A stretch of 64,000 nt of DNA, taken from the NCBI GenBank assembly GCA_009733775.1, contig WOGZ01000148.1, forward strand, positions 16,958-80,957. The letters are read 5' to 3'. This stretch comes from Alectoria sarmentosa (lineage: Eukaryota; Ascomycota; Lecanoromycetes; Lecanorales; Parmeliaceae). Below, piece by piece: positions 60,380 to 64,000 of the stretch (position 1 is its first letter; the number at the start of each line of letters is the position of its first letter). A model generated the notes under the pieces. The model was not told the DNA's origin. It made no database searches and saw only the letters and a program-made list of their open reading frames with translations. A program made the position numbers and the translations under genes.

Positions 60380-61782
60380 ATTAACAATTTTTAAAAACTT
60401 TAAGAGCATAACAAACGTCGCTGCGTTATCAAATTTAATAAAATATCTTTTCGCAAAAGATATAATGTAATAATTTCTGCGATTTGAATTAATAAAAACA
60501 TGAAATTATGATTATCTTAAAATGATAAAAACGTTGAGGATATTAAATGATGAATATGCGATATTGATATAAAGCTTTTTTTTTATCGAAGAGTAAGATT
60601 TAAATGATAAAATAAAAGGTTTTAACAACGTGCTCGAAGATAGCGAACATATATTCGCATAAATGTTTTTAAAAGAATTTATATTAAATGAATTTTTTCG
60701 CATTAAGGCGACAATTAATTTTATAAAGTTTGATTCATAATATAATTTTATTCAATATTTAATAATCATATATAAAAATGAATATGGGTTTTATGTTTTG
60801 AATTTTGATATAAGCGCATTAAGATAATATCGTCGAATCGTTTATATAGATTCGTGAATATATGTTTTTATTTATGAATGAATTAACATAATTTTTCGCA
60901 GAAGTAATCGACGACATGTATATAATGTTAATAATTATATATATGTTGATTTCAAGAAATGTTAATTGTTATAATGTGCTATGCACACATATTATCGAAA
61001 AAAATATACATTTTTTATCGTGATTGTTTTGATGGAGTTACGTTAGGGCGATTTGGGAAATATTGAAAATGATGTTATAATGAATATAGTGTTTGATCTT
61101 TCAATTTATGGGCGACAAACAAAGCAATATGTATATAAATTGTCAATTTTGTATCATTATATAATATATATGATCGACGTTTTTAATGAATCGAATTGAT
61201 TTAATGAGTCGTATGTTTTAAAATGCACATGAAGAGTAACATATTTGTGATATAAGTTATTGTTGAAAATTGTAAAAAGATATTATTAAAGAGAAGAAAT
61301 ATTATTAAAGATTTCATAAATAAATAAATTAATTATTAATTAAATTAATTGAGTAATTATTAATACGAAAAATTATATTAAAACGTTGTTAAAGATTTCT
61401 TAAATAGAATTTAAAGAATTAATAATTGAAAATTCAAAAACGGTTGTTTATTAATTAATTAATCAAAAACGTTATAAAGGTTATTTAATCGCTTTTGGTT
61501 TTAGGAAAGGCGTTAGGTTTTTTGATTAATTGAATAACAGTTTTTTGATATTTATTATTCATTTTCAGGATGTTATTATAATCGATGCATAATCGTTATA
61601 TAATCGTTATACAATTATGATATATTTATCAACGTTAATCGTCAATTGAACAACGATTGATAATATTTCACAATTGAAAAACAATCGTTATATAACGAAA
61701 GGCAAATCATTATTTAATCGTTATAGATTGAATTCTTTAATCGGGAATTGCGAGGTTTAAAATATATCAGACGGGCAGGACA
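60380..61782. other. Element C right interior and terminus
   Basis: No gene is recognised. A perfect 9-bp-arm hairpin with CGC loop lies at 60443-60463. From about 60900 on TpG and non-CpG C are more common (for example ggagttacgttagggcgatttggg near 61035-61058), so RIP was light. Near the end, direct and inverted copies of aacgattg / caatcgtt (61620-61700) surround the terminus GGGCAGGACA (61773-61782). Confidence 0.5.
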
Positions 61783-63645
61783 ATATCTTCAAATCATAAA
61801 ACATATAAATTTAAATGTAAATTGTCATAAAAATATCGTAAATTTTATCGAATTTTATGAAAAAAAATTGAATAAGATAAGGTTTCGACAATAATAATAA
61901 ATCGTTTAAATTAACGATTTCGACGTTGATCTTGCGAAAATCCTTTTCGTATTAATGAACGCTTTTTTCGAAATTAATGTTAATGTTATGCAATTAACGC
62001 ATAAGCTCGATATAAAGTTTAAAACTTATAAATTTATAATAAATATCGATAACGTTTAACATAATTTGAAAATTTTTATTATGTTTTTTGATAAGTTAAT
62101 GATTAACGTAATCAAAACGCTGATAAATAATCACGCAGACTTTAAATTTGATAATGTTAATGAAAAATGAAAAATTATTCAATATTAATTAATCGTTGAT
62201 ATCTTCGCTTCATTTAATATATTCGATAATGAATTTTAAAATAATAATGAAAATCAGAGAGAAACTGCCTTCGTCATTTATAAAAACATTTTTAACGACA
62301 TTTTAAACGTTAAATTCAATTATCGATATCGAAAAAAATAAATAAAGGAATATAAAAAATTGATAATGATAATGAAAGTAACGAAAACGAGAGTTTTTTT
62401 ATTATAATTGAAAACGAATCGAAAAAGTCGCTTTGAAGACTATCATTTTAAAAAGATGTCGAAACAAACGAGTTTGATAATGATTCAAAAAACGATTCGA
62501 ACGTTTTAAAGAGAATTAATGAATGAGGTCGTTTGCTTTTAACGCGTAAATTAAAGATTTTAATATCGCTTAAAACGTCAAATAATTTCTCATTAATTTC
62601 AAAGTCGTTATCGCATAACGATAATATGAAAAAAATGAAATAAATGCTCTATCAATTCTCGTTAAAGTCGTTTAAGTTTTTATTAATATTAATTAATTAT
62701 TATCGTTATGTTTCAAAATCTTATAATAATAACGAGAAATATTTATGCGAGAATTGATAATAAATTTAAACGATAATATTGTTATAAAATGAAATTAATA
62801 ATACGAAGGATTTAATTTTGAATTTGATAATAAAGATTGAATTCGATTAAGATTATATTGAATGTAATTATAAACGTATAAACCTTTTTAAAGAATTCAT
62901 ATCTTTTTTATATTATTTAATCAAAAACTCGAATTCAAGATATTCGCTTCGATGATTGTCATCGTGAAATTGAAATTGATTAAATTTTATAATCATGATA
63001 ATAAAATATTGTTAATAATAAATAAAGAATTCGATGATAAAATCTCAATCTTTTTCTTTAAGAGGTTTTTGAAATTAAAACGTTAACTTTAACACACAAA
63101 GTTTATTAATTTTAATTTCAAATAAGTTTTTAAACGTTTAAATGATAATGAAATCAATTTTAAGTTATTTTAAATGATGATTAAATTGATAATAATGTTA
63201 ACATTCAATCATTTAATTTGTTTTATTGATTCGATATATCGTTAAAAATGTAAATCATTAATTTAATGAAATGTCATAAAAACAAGAGCGCATTCTTTTT
63301 TGTTTAATATGTTTCATATAAAAAAGTTGACAATATTATAAAAACCTTATTATGATTCGATCGCACGATCGTAAATCGTATACGATTTCGATTAAAAGCG
63401 GATAGTTTCGACTCATCGAGGACTGAAAGATTTTCAACCCTCGAATTTCGAATCATGATCATTTAAGTTAAAAATCATCTTGCAAGTGAAAATTATTCAC
63501 TTCAAGAAAATTGATTGAATAAAAATCTTTACAATTAACTATCTCATTGCGATGAATATGAAATGTTTGAAAACAATTATAATCATAATGATGAATAGAT
63601 AAATCATGTTTATAACGATCGTCGAGCAAATTCGAGTTCATAATC
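61783..63645 (-). pseudogene. B2 leader and Gag relic, part right of element C
   Basis: Matches B1 22806-24650 in reverse. On the minus strand an open frame starts at an ATG (63641-63639) only four bases inside the LTR border. It runs 58 codons to 63468 and includes LLDDRYKHDLSIHHYDYNCF. B1 has the same residues but with TAA for CAA in the FQTFH stretch, which points to genuine coding destroyed by RIP. If so, Gag starts at the primer-binding site. Later parts are stop-ridden. Confidence 0.65.
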
Positions 63646-63769
63646 TGTGGAAATATGATGTAGAACACTTAATTGTATTTCTCTAAAAGTGCTACGAAGG
63701 AAAGTGCGACTATGCTACGGGCGCATGCGCCCGTGTCACGTGACCTATCACGTGACCTGAATTTCGACA
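63646..63769 (-). repeat. B2 5' LTR (124 bp), nearly unmutated
   Basis: TGTCGAAATTCAGGTCACGTG...TATTTCCACA on the minus strand. CpA and TpG are abundant, so this is close to the ancestral LTR. It contains two TCACGTGA palindromes (63736-63743, 63748-63755) and a perfect 18-bp GC-rich palindrome (63717-63734). Confidence 0.95.
63717..63755. promoter_or_regulatory. E-box pair and GC palindrome in family B LTR
   Basis: Two CACGTG boxes 12 bp apart lie beside an 18-bp palindrome centred on gcgcatgcgc. CACGTG is bound by bHLH and some bZIP regulators in fungi. The arrangement is conserved in B1 LTRs. Binding is inferred. Confidence 0.6.
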
Positions 63770-64000
63770 CCCATCGCAGTCATATATCCATGACCATCGC
63801 AATCACATATGCATGGTTGCTGCAACCACATGGTCATCGCCATCGCAATGATCATGATCATGTGGTTGCAATAGATACGGTCATGGGTATGTGGTTGCAA
63901 TGGGTACGGCCATGACCATGTGGTTGCAGTGGGTACGGCCATGATCATGTGGTTGCAGTGGGTACGGCCATGACCATGTGGTTGCAGTGGGTACGGCCAT
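63770..64000. repeat. Minisatellite, right part, with 23-bp and 29-bp units
   Basis: Begins with the duplicate CCCAT and two to three 23-bp units of the left array type (63775-63843). After a short switch (63844-63862) come 29-bp units of tggttgcagtgggtacggcc plus atgaccatg, continuing past the window end. Alternate units carry gaccatg or gatcatg, giving a 58-bp higher-order period. The two ORFs over this stretch are by-products, since 29 is not a multiple of three. Confidence 0.92.

Larger units (their letters stand above)
49217..61782. mobile_element. Element C: 12.57-kb insertion of unknown class
   Basis: The B2 sequence breaks at 49216 and resumes at 61783 in register (B1 24650-24655), so everything between is one insertion. 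Its ends are inverted: TGTCC-G-G-G-CC on the left and, reversed, TGTCC-T-G-C-CC on the right. I could not find direct LTRs inside either end. The flanking 5-mers ATTAC (left) and ATATC (right) may be an eroded duplicate. The interior is AT-rich with many tandem arrays and a few ORFs and shows patchy RIP. It may be a DNA transposon with short terminal inverted repeats or an LTR element with lost LTR copies. I cannot classify it. Confidence 0.8.
44000..63769 (-). mobile_element. Ty1/copia family B, copy B2, split by element C
   Basis: Minus-strand element with 124-bp LTRs (63646-63769 as 5', 44000-44123 as 3') and a 5-bp duplicate CTCAT/CCCAT that differs by one C/T. Without C (12,566 bp) it is about 7.2 kb, like B1 without its extra unit. 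B1 coordinate x maps to about 73872 minus x in the part left of C. It inserted into the minisatellite. The 5' LTR and leader are the least RIPed copy of family B. Confidence 0.95.

Noticed and set aside
49217..61782. Element C as a Plavaka/KDZ-type, Helitron or Maverick transposon
   Set aside because: No transposase, Rep-helicase or PolB motif could be read. The TG...CA ends do not fit Helitron ends, and short inverted repeats alone do not identify a superfamily.
49217..61782. Element C as a simple inversion or assembly chimera
   Set aside because: B2 resumes in exact register on both sides and the insertion has inverted TGTCC/GGACA ends, which a random join would not give.
63673..63948. Two ORFs over the right minisatellite (80 and 66 codons)
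   Set aside because: They run through LTR into 23/29-bp repeats; the 29-bp period shifts the frame in every unit, so no repeat protein is encoded.

Overview
This window looks like an AT-rich, gene-free repeat block from a filamentous ascomycete (Pezizomycotina). By eye it is about four-fifths A+T. It is packed with retrotransposon relics whose damage is almost entirely C-to-T and G-to-A. Surviving cytosines sit mostly before G (tcg, acg), while CpA, CpT and CpC are nearly gone. Gln, Arg and Trp codons have become stops, Asp has become Asn, and Glu has become Lys. This is the footprint of repeat-induced point mutation (RIP). I see no intact host gene, rRNA or tRNA. The species cannot be named from this sequence.

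Layout. 1-6163: Ty1/copia family A, copy A1 (+ strand; its first ~1.5 kb lies off the window). 6164-~10900: Ty3/gypsy relic with C2H2 finger, protease, RT, RNase H, integrase and chromodomain. ~10900-14001: unidentified coding relic. 14041-14455: lightly mutated spacer. 14456-20210: copy A2, 5'-truncated. 20211-20690: GC-balanced island spared by RIP. 20691-42690: one LINE (L1-like ORF2), split by copia family B copy B1 (21497-37353). B1 is itself split by a full-length family A copy, A3 (28712-36188, - strand). 42780-43628: second spared island. 43629-43770: fragment with the left end of element C. 43774-43999 and 63770-64000: a minisatellite split by family B copy B2 (44000-63769, - strand). 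B2 is split by a 12.57-kb insertion of unknown class, element C (49217-61782).

The nesting is supported by target-site duplications read directly: AAATA around A3, CAAAA around B1 and CTCAT/CCCAT around B2. C gives a weaker ATTAC/ATATC. Order of events: LINE, then B1, then A3 on one side; minisatellite, then B2, then C on the other. Families A and B are sisters. They share LTR ends, the primer-binding region and ~1.1 kb of 3' noncoding DNA, but their U3 palindromes differ (CRE-type in A, E-box-type in B).

Nothing here is expected to be functional. The most interesting points are element C with its arrays and hairpins, the LTR palindrome switch, a candidate primer-binding site resembling the complement of a Met-tRNA anticodon arm that carries an in-frame ATG, the LTR-leader duplication in B1, and the RIP-free islands.
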